Assembly: GCF_030718935.1 (NCBI RefSeq)
Contig: NZ_CP132194.1
Span: forward strand, 1-64,000
From: Psychrobacter sp. M13
Lineage (GTDB): Bacteria > Pseudomonadota > Gammaproteobacteria > Pseudomonadales > Moraxellaceae
Length of the DNA: 64,000 bases
Reading direction: 5' to 3'
Shown here: piece after piece, positions 1 to 11,967 of the stretch
Numbering within the stretch: position 1 is the first letter of the stretch
How the letters are laid out: each line of letters opens with the position of its first letter
The notes under the pieces: model-generated
The model's input: the letters and a program-made list of their open reading frames with translations, nothing else
Database searches by the model: none
What the model was told of the DNA's origin: nothing
Program-made: the position numbers and the translations under genes

Positions 1-1470
1 ATGATAGATACCGCTATACTTTGGGACAAATGCTTAGACGATCTACGTTATCGTGTGAAAGATAACGTTTTTACGATGTGGCTAAGACCTTTGTCAGTAC
101 ATAAAGAAGAGCAAACGCTAATCATTAGAGCGCCTAACGACTACTTCGTTACTTACATAAAAAAGAACCATCTAGCAGATATTGAGCAGTTAGTTATCAA
201 ACACAGTCAAAACAGTATTGAAGAGGTGGTGGTTCGTGTAGATAATAATAGTCATAGTAATGCTCAAAATGTCGATGCTAGTGAAACAGGAACGATAGAT
301 AATAACGAAACGTCTTCTACTTCGTTGTTTACAGGCAACCAGCTCTCCCCTACCCTAGCGAGTTCAGATAATAACGCTAAGGACTTAAATAATAAGCAGC
401 AAGTAAATACCTCGCAAGCGGCACTGATTGACTCAGCTGACATTAAATCCCTGAGCTATCTCAATCCTGATTTTACCTTTGAAACCTTCGTCACAGGCAA
501 GTCTAACAACTTAGCTTACAAGGCTTGTTATGAGCTTACCAAACCACAATCAAAAAATCGTCATAATCCTTTATTTATATACGGACCTTCAGGTTTGGGG
601 AAAACTCATTTAATGCATTCTGTAGCTCAGCGCTATTTAAAAAATAATAGAAGTTTTTATTATTTCACTTCTGAGAAATTTATTAATCAATTAGTTTACT
701 CATTAAGAAATAATAAAATAGAAGATTTTAAAAAGAAAATAAAAAAAGTAGATCTATTAATTGTAGATGATATTCATGTGCTTGCAGGAAAGACTAAAAG
801 TAGTAATGAGTTTTTAACTTTATTTGCTGATTTTACCAGTGGCGACAAGCAGCTGATACTAGCCTCAGATCGCCATCCTTCACAAATGACTGAATTTGAT
901 GAGCGCTTTCGATCGCGTTTTTCTTGGGGCTTGACAGTCGCAGTAGAGCCACCTGAGATCGATACTCGGGTACAGATCCTGCAAAAGAAGGCTGATTCTT
1001 ACGGAATGTTGCTACCAAAAGAGTGTGCTTTGTTTATCGCACAAAACGTAGTTTCTAACGTTAGACGTTTGGAGGGTGCCTTAAACCAAGTATTTGCTAA
1101 TGCTAATTTGACAGGCGCCCCTATTACCCTTGAGATGGTACAGTATGCGTTAAAAGATATCGTAGCTATGCGCGTGCAAGCGGTTAATATGGATAATATC
1201 CGTAAAGTAGTCGCTGAGTATTACGATATAACCGTAAAGGATCTAATGGGGCGCAAACGTACGCGCACAATTGCCCGGCCAAGACAAATAGCCATGGCGC
1301 TATCACGGGAGCTGACGGGCGATAGCTATCCAGATATTGGTCAATCTTTTGGTGGTCGTGACCATACAACAGTGATGCATGGCTGCGATAAAGTCGCTGA
1401 ACTACGCGCCGCAGACCCTGCCTTTGATAAAGACTACAAAGCTTTAGCGATGATGCTACAAGCTGGGTAG
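1..1470 (+). CDS. dnaA: Chromosomal replication initiator DnaA
   Basis: AAA+ initiator that binds DnaA boxes at oriC, melts the duplex and loads the helicase. The 489-aa protein has the N-terminal helicase-interaction domain (about 1-90), a low-complexity Asn/Ser-rich linker (about 80-150), and an AAA+ domain with Walker A GPSGLGKTH near residue 195 and Walker B LLIVDDIH near 252. The C-terminal DNA-binding domain carries the signature GGRDHTTVMHG near 451. The window begins on its ATG, so the assembly was probably rotated to dnaA. A strongly AT-rich stretch lies at about 600-800 inside the AAA+ domain. The dnaA-dnaN-recF-gyrB order supports the call. Confidence 0.98.
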   Translation: MIDTAILWDKCLDDLRYRVKDNVFTMWLRPLSVHKEEQTLIIRAPNDYFVTYIKKNHLADIEQLVIKHSQNSIEEVVVRVDNNSHSNAQNVDASETGTIDNNETSSTSLFTGNQLSPTLASSDNNAKDLNNKQQVNTSQAALIDSADIKSLSYLNPDFTFETFVTGKSNNLAYKACYELTKPQSKNRHNPLFIYGPSGLGKTHLMHSVAQRYLKNNRSFYYFTSEKFINQLVYSLRNNKIEDFKKKIKKVDLLIVDDIHVLAGKTKSSNEFLTLFADFTSGDKQLILASDRHPSQMTEFDERFRSRFSWGLTVAVEPPEIDTRVQILQKKADSYGMLLPKECALFIAQNVVSNVRRLEGALNQVFANANLTGAPITLEMVQYALKDIVAMRVQAVNMDNIRKVVAEYYDITVKDLMGRKRTRTIARPRQIAMALSRELTGDSYPDIGQSFGGRDHTTVMHGCDKVAELRAADPAFDKDYKALAMMLQAG

Positions 1471-1533
1471 TATCAGTTGTAGTACTATGCGATAGTCATT
1501 AGTTTTGCTATGTTTTAGCGCTTAGATATGGTT

Positions 1534-1539
1534 TATAAT
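1534..1539 (+). promoter_or_regulatory. Possible -10 box of a dnaN promoter
   Basis: A perfect TATAAT lies 47 bases before the dnaN start, with a weak TGTTTT 17 bases upstream as a possible -35. It would give dnaN-recF a promoter independent of dnaA. This is inferred from sequence only. Confidence 0.4.
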
Positions 1540-1585
1540 CATAAAAATATTTCACAGAAAAGCATTATTAATAAGAGAAATACAC

Positions 1586-2761
1586 ATGCAATTATCAATC
1601 AATCGAGAGTCATTGTTAAAAGCTATCAACTTAATCGCCAAAGCCGCCGATAAGCGCCATAATATGGTGATTCTAGGCAATATAAAGCTGCAGTTATCTG
1701 AGTCTGAGCTGATCTTGACTGCCTCTGATTTAGAGGTTGAGCTGACCTCAACGCTTAAACTACCAATCGGGGCTTGTATTGAAGAAGGTACAACTACCCT
1801 ACCAGCAACTAAATTAAGAGATATTTGTAAGTCATTGCCAGCTCAAGCGCTGATTAATCTTGCTACGCAAGAAAATGAGCGTTGTCTACTAACCAGTGGT
1901 AAGAGCCGTTTTACCTTAGGAACTTTGCCGAGTGAGGATTATCCAAGTCTAGGTAACCCTGAGAATATTACGCCGCTTACGATGAGTCGTAATCGCCTTG
2001 TTGACTTGATTCACAAAACTCAGTTTGCTATGGCTATTCAAGATGTGCGTTATTATCTGACAGGTATGTTGTTTGATATCTCAGGGCAGCAGCTAACAAC
2101 TGTCGCGACTGACGGGCATAGACTGGCACTGGCTCGTAGCGTTATCGATGTCAGCAGTGAGCTAAACATGCAGGCTATTTTGCCGCGTAAGGCAGTGATC
2201 GAACTTGAGCGTTTAGCGACAGAATTAGGTAAAATGCTGAGTGATAAGGATAATAACGTTACGCTAAGCTTTGGTCGTGAGTTTTTGCAAGTGAGCTTGC
2301 CCTTTGGCGACGTTGATAGTATGGGTCAAGTGAGTCAAGACTTGATGGTAACCTTCACTGCGCGTCTTATCGATGGTAAATTCCCTGATTATCGTCGGGT
2401 AATGCCAAGTAATACCGATAAACTAGCTTTGTTTAGTCAGGAAAAGATGTCTGATGTTTTGCGTCGAGTTGCTATTTTGAGTAACGAGAAGTCACGCGGC
2501 GTCGTGTTTAATTTTGCTAGTGATGGTATGGTTGAGATTCGTGCTAATAATGCTGAGCAAGATGAAGCGGTCGAGATGATTCAAGCTAAGTATCAAGGTG
2601 AGCCGATGGAACTGTCTTTTAATGCGGCATATCTGCAAGATGTGTTAGGCGTCATCCAAGGCGATTTGCAAATGCATATGAGTCAGTCTAATGCCTCTGT
2701 ACTGGTCAATCAGCTTAACGATGAGTTTCATCAATATGTCATTATGCCAATGCGTATATAA
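1586..2761 (+). CDS. dnaN: DNA polymerase III beta sliding clamp
   Basis: Ring-shaped processivity clamp that tethers DNA polymerase III and other repair enzymes to DNA. The 391-aa length is slightly above the usual 366-375 aa. It starts MQLSINRESLLKAI and ends in the typical clamp C-terminus with IMPMRI, and the three repeated clamp domains span the length. The ATG follows AT-rich sequence containing AAGAGA. It sits between dnaA and recF, the standard origin arrangement. Family assignment is secure. Confidence 0.98.
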   Translation: MQLSINRESLLKAINLIAKAADKRHNMVILGNIKLQLSESELILTASDLEVELTSTLKLPIGACIEEGTTTLPATKLRDICKSLPAQALINLATQENERCLLTSGKSRFTLGTLPSEDYPSLGNPENITPLTMSRNRLVDLIHKTQFAMAIQDVRYYLTGMLFDISGQQLTTVATDGHRLALARSVIDVSSELNMQAILPRKAVIELERLATELGKMLSDKDNNVTLSFGREFLQVSLPFGDVDSMGQVSQDLMVTFTARLIDGKFPDYRRVMPSNTDKLALFSQEKMSDVLRRVAILSNEKSRGVVFNFASDGMVEIRANNAEQDEAVEMIQAKYQGEPMELSFNAAYLQDVLGVIQGDLQMHMSQSNASVLVNQLNDEFHQYVIMPMRI

Positions 2762-2892
2762 GTACGACAAATAAACAAAGGTTTGTTTATTGTTGTTGAG
2801 TGTTTTGGTTAAAAGTTTTTAGTTAAGAGTTTTGTGATTAAAATAGCCATTGAGATTGTGACGATTGATAAACAGGGACGGTTATAGTAGCT

Positions 2893-4176
2893 ATGATTGA
2901 ACGCTTACAAGTCTCGCATTTACGCAATCTTGAGCAAGTAGATATGCAAGCGGCTCAATGCAATGTCATTATTGGAGTCAACGGTAGTGGTAAGACTTCA
3001 TTGCTTGAGTCTGTATTCTTATTATCACGTGGCAAGAGCTTTCGTCATCATCAGCCCAAACGCTATATACAACATCATAAGCAAGCGACTACTGTCCATG
3101 CTAGGCTCGCTGACGGTAGTACTGCAGCTATTCAAAAACAGACTGATGCCACAACTATCCTGCGCCTCAATCAATCTACTGTTTATAACCAAAGCATACT
3201 TACTGAGCAATTACCAACGCTACTGATAGATCCCTCATCAATGGATATGTTAGAGCAGGGGAGTGCCAGTCGACGTCAATTGCTTGATTGGCTAGTGTTT
3301 CACATGAAACCAGGGTTCCATTCACAGTGGGTGGCATATCAGCGTCTGTTGAAACAACGCAATAGTTTGCTCAAACAAGCTAGCACCCTAACATCCGCAC
3401 AGCTTAATGAGCTCAAAGCCTGGGATAAAGGCTTTGCCAATCACGCTGCATTGATTCATCACTACCGTGAAAGCGTCTTTAGAGCATGGCAGCCTTACTT
3501 TGAGGCTAGTATTAAGCAGCTACTGCCCAATTATGCTGAGCAACTGAGCTTAACTTATAATGCAGGTTATGATACTAGCATCGCTCTCGATGCGCAGTTG
3601 CACGAGCGCTTATCGCAAGACCTACAGCTTGGCTATACGCGTATAGGCAGTCACCGTGCGGATATACATGTTCATTGGCGCTCGAATAGCTTTAACAAGA
3701 TAGATCAACTACAGAATACAGCGGACAACGAAACATCGGCTAACAGCATCAGTGATGTTCCTGTGGATAAGGTCAGTAAGCTGCCAGTAATAAAAGAGCA
3801 GGCGGCTAATGTATTATCGCGCGGTGAAAAGAAGCTGCTTATTACCGCATTAAGACTGTCACAATTACCACTATTATTGAATGATACTGATCAAGTAATG
3901 TCGTTAGATAATGTGTTTAAATCAAGTATGAGAGATGATGTGATAAAGAAAGTTAATACAACAACACAGCGACAAGCAACACCAGTAGTTTTATTAGACG
4001 ATATTACTGCAGAGCTTGACGATAAAGCTTTGGATATCTTATTGGCCACTTTATCAACGCTACCTTGCCAAGTATTTATCACAAGCCTAACAGAGGATGT
4101 GCTACCACTTATCACTAAATACTGGTCTAACCCTAATGTGTTTCACATGAAACAAGGGCAGCTTACTATAGGTTAA
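2893..4176 (+). CDS. recF: DNA replication and repair protein RecF
   Basis: SMC-like ATPase that works with RecO and RecR to load RecA at gaps. Walker A GVNGSGKTS lies near residue 30, an ABC-type signature LSRGEKK near 309, and Walker B VVLLDDITAELD near 365. At 427 aa it is longer than the usual roughly 360 aa. The extra length is in a polar insertion just before the signature (about 255-305) and a second insertion just after it (about 325-360). Two parS-like sequences are embedded in the reading frame, both encoding VFHMK. It is the third gene of the dnaA-dnaN-recF-gyrB cluster. Confidence 0.96.
   Translation: MIERLQVSHLRNLEQVDMQAAQCNVIIGVNGSGKTSLLESVFLLSRGKSFRHHQPKRYIQHHKQATTVHARLADGSTAAIQKQTDATTILRLNQSTVYNQSILTEQLPTLLIDPSSMDMLEQGSASRRQLLDWLVFHMKPGFHSQWVAYQRLLKQRNSLLKQASTLTSAQLNELKAWDKGFANHAALIHHYRESVFRAWQPYFEASIKQLLPNYAEQLSLTYNAGYDTSIALDAQLHERLSQDLQLGYTRIGSHRADIHVHWRSNSFNKIDQLQNTADNETSANSISDVPVDKVSKLPVIKEQAANVLSRGEKKLLITALRLSQLPLLLNDTDQVMSLDNVFKSSMRDDVIKKVNTTTQRQATPVVLLDDITAELDDKALDILLATLSTLPCQVFITSLTEDVLPLITKYWSNPNVFHMKQGQLTIG
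3296..3311. promoter_or_regulatory. parS-like ParB site 1 (inside recF)
   Basis: TGTTTCACATGAAACC. Both half-sites GTTTCA and TGAAAC are exact and the spacer is CA instead of the canonical CG. It is in frame within recF, reading VFHMKP. It belongs to a group of five such sites within 6 kb. Confidence 0.7.
4139..4154. promoter_or_regulatory. parS-like ParB site 2 (3' end of recF)
   Basis: TGTTTCACATGAAACA matches the 16-base parS consensus except for the central CA in place of CG. It lies eight codons before the recF stop and reads VFHMKQ. Confidence 0.75.
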
Positions 4177-7324
<3,148 letters not shown>

Positions 7325-7394
7325 AGCAGATATTTAAAGCAGATATCTAAATAAGATATTTGGTTTGGATTTACAGTAAAAATACCTATAATAA

Positions 7395-7424
7395 AAGTCA
7401 TCTTGCTCGCAAGGTGGCTTTTTT
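7395..7424 (+). terminator. gyrB terminator
   Basis: A hairpin of AAGTCATCTT with AAGGTGGCTT (some G-U pairs) and a GCTCGC loop, followed by a T run. It lies directly against the parS-like site at 7424. Confidence 0.75.
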
Positions 7425-7439
7425 GTTTCATGTGAAACA
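7424..7439. promoter_or_regulatory. parS-like ParB site 3
   Basis: TGTTTCATGTGAAACA has exact half-sites and a TG spacer. It is intergenic, immediately after the gyrB terminator. Confidence 0.75.
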
Positions 7440-7493
7440 ATATAAAGTATAGGCTAGGATTTATAATTATTGGTGAAGAGTAGGGGCTTTATT

Positions 7494-8996
7494 ATGCTGA
7501 CGACAGAACAAAAAGAAGCGCTAAGCAAATTATCCAAAGCCACTTTAGTAAACTTTGTCGCTGAGGTACAAGGCGTAGATAAGTTGTTAGATAAAAAGAT
7601 AGAGCGTCTATTATTGCAATCTGATACGCCCAAACTGATCAAAAAGCTGACTTCGAATTTAAAAGGGCTGCGTCGTCGTCATGCGTTCGTTGAATACTGG
7701 AGGGTCAGTGAATTCGCCACTGAGCTACAATATTTAGCCGATGACATTATGAGCTTATATCCTGAACAAGCTGATATCTGTCTGAATCTATTAGAGCTGT
7801 TCCTTGAATCAAGCAATAGCAGTCTACAGCGCTGTGAAGATAATGGCGAGGTCGCCAAGACTTATAGAAGTGCTGCTGAGTCTTGGCTGACAGTAGCCAG
7901 TAAATGCTACGAGCAAGAAAAACTCAGCTTACCTATAGATGAGCAGGATATCTTAAGTCAAGCGTGGCAACAGAAAATTAAGACCTTAATTGATGAGAAT
8001 GACTACGGGTTTGGTCATATTTACGCTACTAAAGAAGCGCTAATAGAAGGTGTTAATCAGCTGTTATCAGAGTCTGAAATAGCAGGGCTTATTGAGGACT
8101 ATGAGCAGTATTATGAAAGCTTGTTTGAACAAGATTCATCAGAGAGCATAAAAAGTCTATCTACAAAAAGATCGTACGATCATAGTAGAGCAAATCATCA
8201 GGAAAAGCTGAAAACAGAAGTGACGCTGATAGGGTTGGTTAGGGCACTGGGTAATGTGGCTTTGTTCGAGAAAGTATATTTACGGATTTATCCTAAAGAT
8301 GCTATGACCTCGCAGCAATTGAATGAGCTATTACCATTTATGCTAGATCATAAGGCTTTTGATAAAGCTGAGTATTATTTAAATGAGGTCTGGCAAAATA
8401 ATAGTAAGCAAAATAAGCAAGAGCAATTAAAACGTTTGGATTGGCTAAGTGAAATTTATCGCTTACAAGGAAATAGCGAGGCACAGATGCTCACACTTAA
8501 CGAAGCATTTGAACTACACGCGTCACCGCAAAGGCTCCAGTCAATAATGGCTATTGCTAGCCCAGCGCAGCAAGCAAAATTACGTAAAACGGCTTATAAA
8601 TTAGCTGAGCAGCAAGAAAGTATTGTTGATGCTATTTCACTATTATTAGAGATAAATGAGACGATACTTGCGAATCAAGTAGCCGTTACTCGTCATCTTG
8701 ATTTTAATGATATCCACTATGAGACCTTGACGCGGTTGCTAAAAGACTTACCAGAAAATACAGATCTTATAAAGGTCATTATTTATCGCAGTTTGATTGA
8801 CGATATATTAGATCAAGGTCGTAGCAAAGCTTATGGTTATGCAGCTCGCTATTGCAAAAAACTTATTGCATTCAATACCAGCATTGGCAACACAGTAGAG
8901 AGCTACAGTACCTTAATGACGCATCAAAACTACATCAAAGCGCTTTATGACAAGCATGGTAAAAAGTATAGTTTCTGGGAGCGAGTCGATGACTAA
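7494..8996 (+). CDS. Conserved protein of unknown function (DUF6880-like)
   Basis: A 500-aa, mostly alpha-helical, Lys/Gln/Leu-rich protein with no signal peptide or membrane segment, so probably cytosolic. The N-terminal basic segment (about 20-60, with KKLTSNLKGLRRRH) resembles a helical nucleic-acid-binding or SWIM-linked region, and the rest looks like helical repeats of TPR type. My recollection is that this matches the DUF6880 family, but I cannot verify that. The ATG at 7494 is preferred over an upstream TTG at 7470. The gene ends in its own strong terminator and is flanked by parS-like sites on both sides. I assign no function. Confidence 0.8.
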   Translation: MLTTEQKEALSKLSKATLVNFVAEVQGVDKLLDKKIERLLLQSDTPKLIKKLTSNLKGLRRRHAFVEYWRVSEFATELQYLADDIMSLYPEQADICLNLLELFLESSNSSLQRCEDNGEVAKTYRSAAESWLTVASKCYEQEKLSLPIDEQDILSQAWQQKIKTLIDENDYGFGHIYATKEALIEGVNQLLSESEIAGLIEDYEQYYESLFEQDSSESIKSLSTKRSYDHSRANHQEKLKTEVTLIGLVRALGNVALFEKVYLRIYPKDAMTSQQLNELLPFMLDHKAFDKAEYYLNEVWQNNSKQNKQEQLKRLDWLSEIYRLQGNSEAQMLTLNEAFELHASPQRLQSIMAIASPAQQAKLRKTAYKLAEQQESIVDAISLLLEINETILANQVAVTRHLDFNDIHYETLTRLLKDLPENTDLIKVIIYRSLIDDILDQGRSKAYGYAARYCKKLIAFNTSIGNTVESYSTLMTHQNYIKALYDKHGKKYSFWERVDD

Positions 8997-9016
8997 AGGA
9001 ATATCAGCCGATAAAA

Positions 9017-9048
9017 AACACCGCTTTAATCATTAAAGCGGTGTTTTT
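9017..9048 (+). terminator. Rho-independent terminator
   Basis: Perfect stem AACACCGCTTTAAT / ATTAAAGCGGTGTT with a 1-base loop and a T run, placed 20 bases after the unknown gene. It abuts a parS-like site. Confidence 0.85.
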
Positions 9049-9063
9049 GTTTCACATGAAACT
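9048..9063. promoter_or_regulatory. parS-like ParB site 4
   Basis: TGTTTCACATGAAACT has exact half-sites with a CA spacer. It starts on the last base of the preceding terminator. Confidence 0.75.
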
Positions 9064-9089
9064 TAAAGGATTAGTTCAAGATTACTTAA

Positions 9090-9105
9090 TGTTCCATGTG
9101 AAACC
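9090..9105. promoter_or_regulatory. parS-like ParB site 5 (degenerate)
   Basis: TGTTCCATGTGAAACC has one half-site changed to GTTCCA, a substitution tolerated in known parS consensus sequences (TGTTNCAC...). It lies 27 bases from site 4, just beyond the rlmF stop. Confidence 0.6.
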
Positions 9106-9117
9106 TAATAGGCAAAA

Positions 9118-10143
9118 CTATTCTTCTTCATCCATAGTAAAGCGCCATGCCAATACTCGCGTGCTCTTTTGACCTTGGCTCATCTCAATAATACGCATCT
9201 GCGCAACATCGAGCTGCTTTAATAATAACTGTAAAGGTTTTACGTTCTCTGATTTTGATACCAGTGATGTAAACCAGCCAACGTGTTCGGCAAAGTTGGC
9301 ACTCTCTTTAATCATATTGGTCAAAAAAGTAATCTCGCCGCCTGTAGACCACAGCTCTTTATGTTGACCACCAAAGTTTAGGTTTTGCGCGGCATTACCT
9401 GATTTGGTTGAGCTACGGCTGACTTGCTCATTCTCGTTTTTGCCGCGATGTCGTTGCAGGTTATGTTGCTTGCGGCTATTGGATTCCATTGCTTCTGCCA
9501 TTGAGGCATGAAACGGAGGGTTACAGATCACCACATCGAAGTAATCTTGACGACCAATGATATTTTTAAAGAAACTCTTAGGCTCAGGCTGTAGTTTAAC
9601 TTTTACTGCGCCTTTTAGCTTAGGGTTAGTCTCACAAATAAGGGCTGCGGTATTGACCGAAATTGGATCAATGTCGCTGGCAGTAAAGCGCCAGCCATAG
9701 CTTTGACTACCGATAATTGGATAAATCGCGCTAGCACCTGTACCGATATCTAAGGCATGAATTTGCTTACCTGTCGGCGGGGTACTGTCTTTATTCGCAT
9801 GTGTCGTTTGTGCCAATAAGTCAGCGATATAATGGATATAATCAGCGCGACCTGGAATCGGTGGACACAGATAGCCGTCAGGAATATCCCAAAACTTCAC
9901 CCCATAAAATTGTGCTAATAGCGCTTGATTCAGCACGCGCACCGCCCCGTGATCGGAGAAGTTAATCGTCGACTCACCTTTAGGGTTGGTAATAGTATGC
10001 TTGGCTAATTCAGGCAGGGCGCGAGTCAAAGCTGCAAAGTCATAGCGACCTTGATGTGGATTACGAGGATGCAGTTGGCCAAGCTTTTTGGCGGTCGCAG
10101 GTGAGCGGTTTTTATGGGTACTAGTGTTGTTTCGGCTGTTCAT
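9118..10143 (-). CDS. rlmF: 23S rRNA (adenine-1618-N6)-methyltransferase RlmF
   Basis: SAM-dependent enzyme that methylates A1618 of 23S rRNA. In this 341-aa protein the SAM-binding motif [14 protein letters not shown] lies near residue 120, an acidic ASDIDPIS strand follows, and the catalytic N6-adenine motif NPPFHAS lies near 200. The N-terminus [12 protein letters not shown] is typical of RlmF/YbiN. It is convergent with the upstream unknown gene and divergent from nothing obvious, so it is probably monocistronic. Confidence 0.93.
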   Translation of the reverse strand: MNSRNNTSTHKNRSPATAKKLGQLHPRNPHQGRYDFAALTRALPELAKHTITNPKGESTINFSDHGAVRVLNQALLAQFYGVKFWDIPDGYLCPPIPGRADYIHYIADLLAQTTHANKDSTPPTGKQIHALDIGTGASAIYPIIGSQSYGWRFTASDIDPISVNTAALICETNPKLKGAVKVKLQPEPKSFFKNIIGRQDYFDVVICNPPFHASMAEAMESNSRKQHNLQRHRGKNENEQVSRSSTKSGNAAQNLNFGGQHKELWSTGGEITFLTNMIKESANFAEHVGWFTSLVSKSENVKPLQLLLKQLDVAQMRIIEMSQGQKSTRVLAWRFTMDEEE

Positions 10144-10208
10144 AATATTGGGCTACAAAGTTTGAATATAACTAGACATTTTAGCAGATTTTGCGAGTCA
10201 CTAATGTT

Positions 10209-10997
10209 TTATCGATTGCGAAAAATAAGGTTTAACCCTAATACAATCATTGCGCTACCCAATATACGGTCAATCCAATGCTCAAAGCGCTGAAAACGTC
10301 TGAGAATAGTGGGAATGGATAGCAGCATCACCACAGTACTAAACCATGCCATCTGCAATACCATCATCCATACGCCATAAATAGCCAATTGCCAAAGCGG
10401 AATATCAGGCGATAATACTAAAGTAAATATTGCCACAAAATACACTGGCGCTTTAGGGTTAAAGACATTACAAAAAAAGCCACGGCGCAAGATAGCAACG
10501 GTGGACTCTGTTTGTTGATGATCTTTATTTACAACGGGTCTTGCCATTGAAGCTGGCTGGTTCGCAAGCGGTTGAGTCGCTCTATTCTTAGTCTCAGTTT
10601 TGGCGATGATAGGTTGTGGTCTATTATCACTATCACCTAATACTTTTTTTGGCTTAGCTTGGATACCTTGCCAGCCTAAATAAATAAGATAGCTACCACC
10701 CAACCATTTTATAGCCGTCAGTAGAGGCTGCGAATGCGCAATTATTGTAGCCAGTCCTAGCACAGAGTAGATAATATGAATGGCAAGACCGAGGGTAATG
10801 CCTAGACTACAGATTAGACCAGTGCGACGACCCTTAGCTAAGGTCTGCTGTGAAACCAGTACAAAATCAGGCCCTGGCGAGGCGGCAGCAAGCAGATGCA
10901 CGCTCGTAATTAACAAAACCCGTGCCAAAATTCCATAAAGTGCTCTGCGTCTTGCGGCTATTCGCTCAATCTTTGCACTAATTCTAAATGAGGTCAA
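10209..10997 (-). CDS. LysE/RhtB-family amino-acid exporter
   Basis: Inner-membrane exporter of the LysE family, with about six hydrophobic segments. The family signature HLLAAASPGPDFVLVS sits near residue 35, and the conserved NPKAPVYFVAIF lies after the central loop. A hydrophilic insertion of about 50 residues (around 115-165) separates the third and fourth helices. No in-frame ATG lies upstream of the core, so the start is a TTG at 10997 or a TTG closer to the signature (near 10920). The exact N-terminus is uncertain and the substrate cannot be inferred. Confidence 0.85.
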   Translation of the reverse strand: MTSFRISAKIERIAARRRALYGILARVLLITSVHLLAAASPGPDFVLVSQQTLAKGRRTGLICSLGITLGLAIHIIYSVLGLATIIAHSQPLLTAIKWLGGSYLIYLGWQGIQAKPKKVLGDSDNRPQPIIAKTETKNRATQPLANQPASMARPVVNKDHQQTESTVAILRRGFFCNVFNPKAPVYFVAIFTLVLSPDIPLWQLAIYGVWMMVLQMAWFSTVVMLLSIPTILRRFQRFEHWIDRILGSAMIVLGLNLIFRNR

Positions 10998-11145
10998 CTC
11001 TATAAAAGAAAATAGCGCGGTATCATTTTAGCGTGATATTGCCAACTGCTATGGTAGAGCGCTTTGTTACTTGTGTAATCGCGTTAGGATGTCTATATTA
11101 AAAGCCCGCTTGCTAAATAATCACAACGTCGACAAGGATAGCACT

Positions 11146-11931
11146 ATGACCACCGATAACCGTATTACTTATGACACTGATGGATACATTTGCTTGATTG
11201 GCTTTAATCGCGCGGATAAGCGCAATGCCTTTGATAGTCATATGATCAAGCAACTCTCTGTTGCGCTAACCAACTACGAAGACGACGATAATCTGCGTTG
11301 TGCGCTGATATTCGCCCACGGTGAGCATTTTACCGCAGGTCTCGATCTGATGGAGCTGCAAGACAAAGTCGCTAAAGGGGTGTTTGTATTTGATGATAGC
11401 CAAATCGATCCGTGGGGCGTCGGTGGTAAATTGCGTACTAAACCTGTGGTGGTGGCGATACAAGGCACTTGCTTTACCGCTGGTATCGAGCTGATGCTTA
11501 ATAGCGATGTGGTCATCGTCAGTGATAATAGCAACTTTGCACAGATGGAAGTCCAGCGCGGTATCATGCCCTTTGGTGGGGCAACGGTAAGATTTGTCGC
11601 GGCGGCTGGCTGGCAAAAAGCCATGCCGTATCTATTAACAGGCAAAAACTTCGACGCGCAAACCGCTGATAAGCTCGGTTTAGTCAGTGAAGTCGTGCTC
11701 AATGGCGAAGAATACGCGCGCGCGTTAACCGTCGCAAAAGAGATTAGCACTGCCGCACCACTTGGGGTAAAAGGGCTGATATCGTCAGCACAAGACGCCA
11801 CGCGTAATGGCGCAGGCGTAGCATTGGGCAATATTCATAGCTATCTACCCGCGCTATTTCATTCAGAGGATGCCAAAGAGGGCGCAATGGCGATGGTTGA
11901 GAGACGGGCGGCTGAGTTTAAGGGGCGTTAG
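11146..11931 (+). CDS. Crotonase / enoyl-CoA hydratase family protein
   Basis: Cytosolic acyl-CoA-transforming enzyme of the crotonase superfamily, 261 aa. Oxyanion-hole segments are HFTAGLDL (about residue 62) and QGTCFTAGIELML (about 107), and the C-terminal helices are complete. The first oxyanion strand and the QRGIMPFGG segment fit, but the catalytic Glu pair of true enoyl-CoA hydratase is not clearly present, so the specific reaction is open. The start is set at ATG 11146 (MTTDNRITYD); an earlier in-frame ATG at 11071 would add 25 non-conserved residues. Confidence 0.88.
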   Translation: MTTDNRITYDTDGYICLIGFNRADKRNAFDSHMIKQLSVALTNYEDDDNLRCALIFAHGEHFTAGLDLMELQDKVAKGVFVFDDSQIDPWGVGGKLRTKPVVVAIQGTCFTAGIELMLNSDVVIVSDNSNFAQMEVQRGIMPFGGATVRFVAAAGWQKAMPYLLTGKNFDAQTADKLGLVSEVVLNGEEYARALTVAKEISTAAPLGVKGLISSAQDATRNGAGVALGNIHSYLPALFHSEDAKEGAMAMVERRAAEFKGR

Positions 11932-11967
11932 GGTTTTAACAATAAAAATAATTTTTAGGAATGAAGT

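Noticed and set aside
3762..3770. Perfect DnaA-box sequence TGTGGATAA inside recF
   Set aside because: Single box within coding DNA, with no neighbouring boxes or AT-rich unwinding element, so it is not evidence of an origin here.
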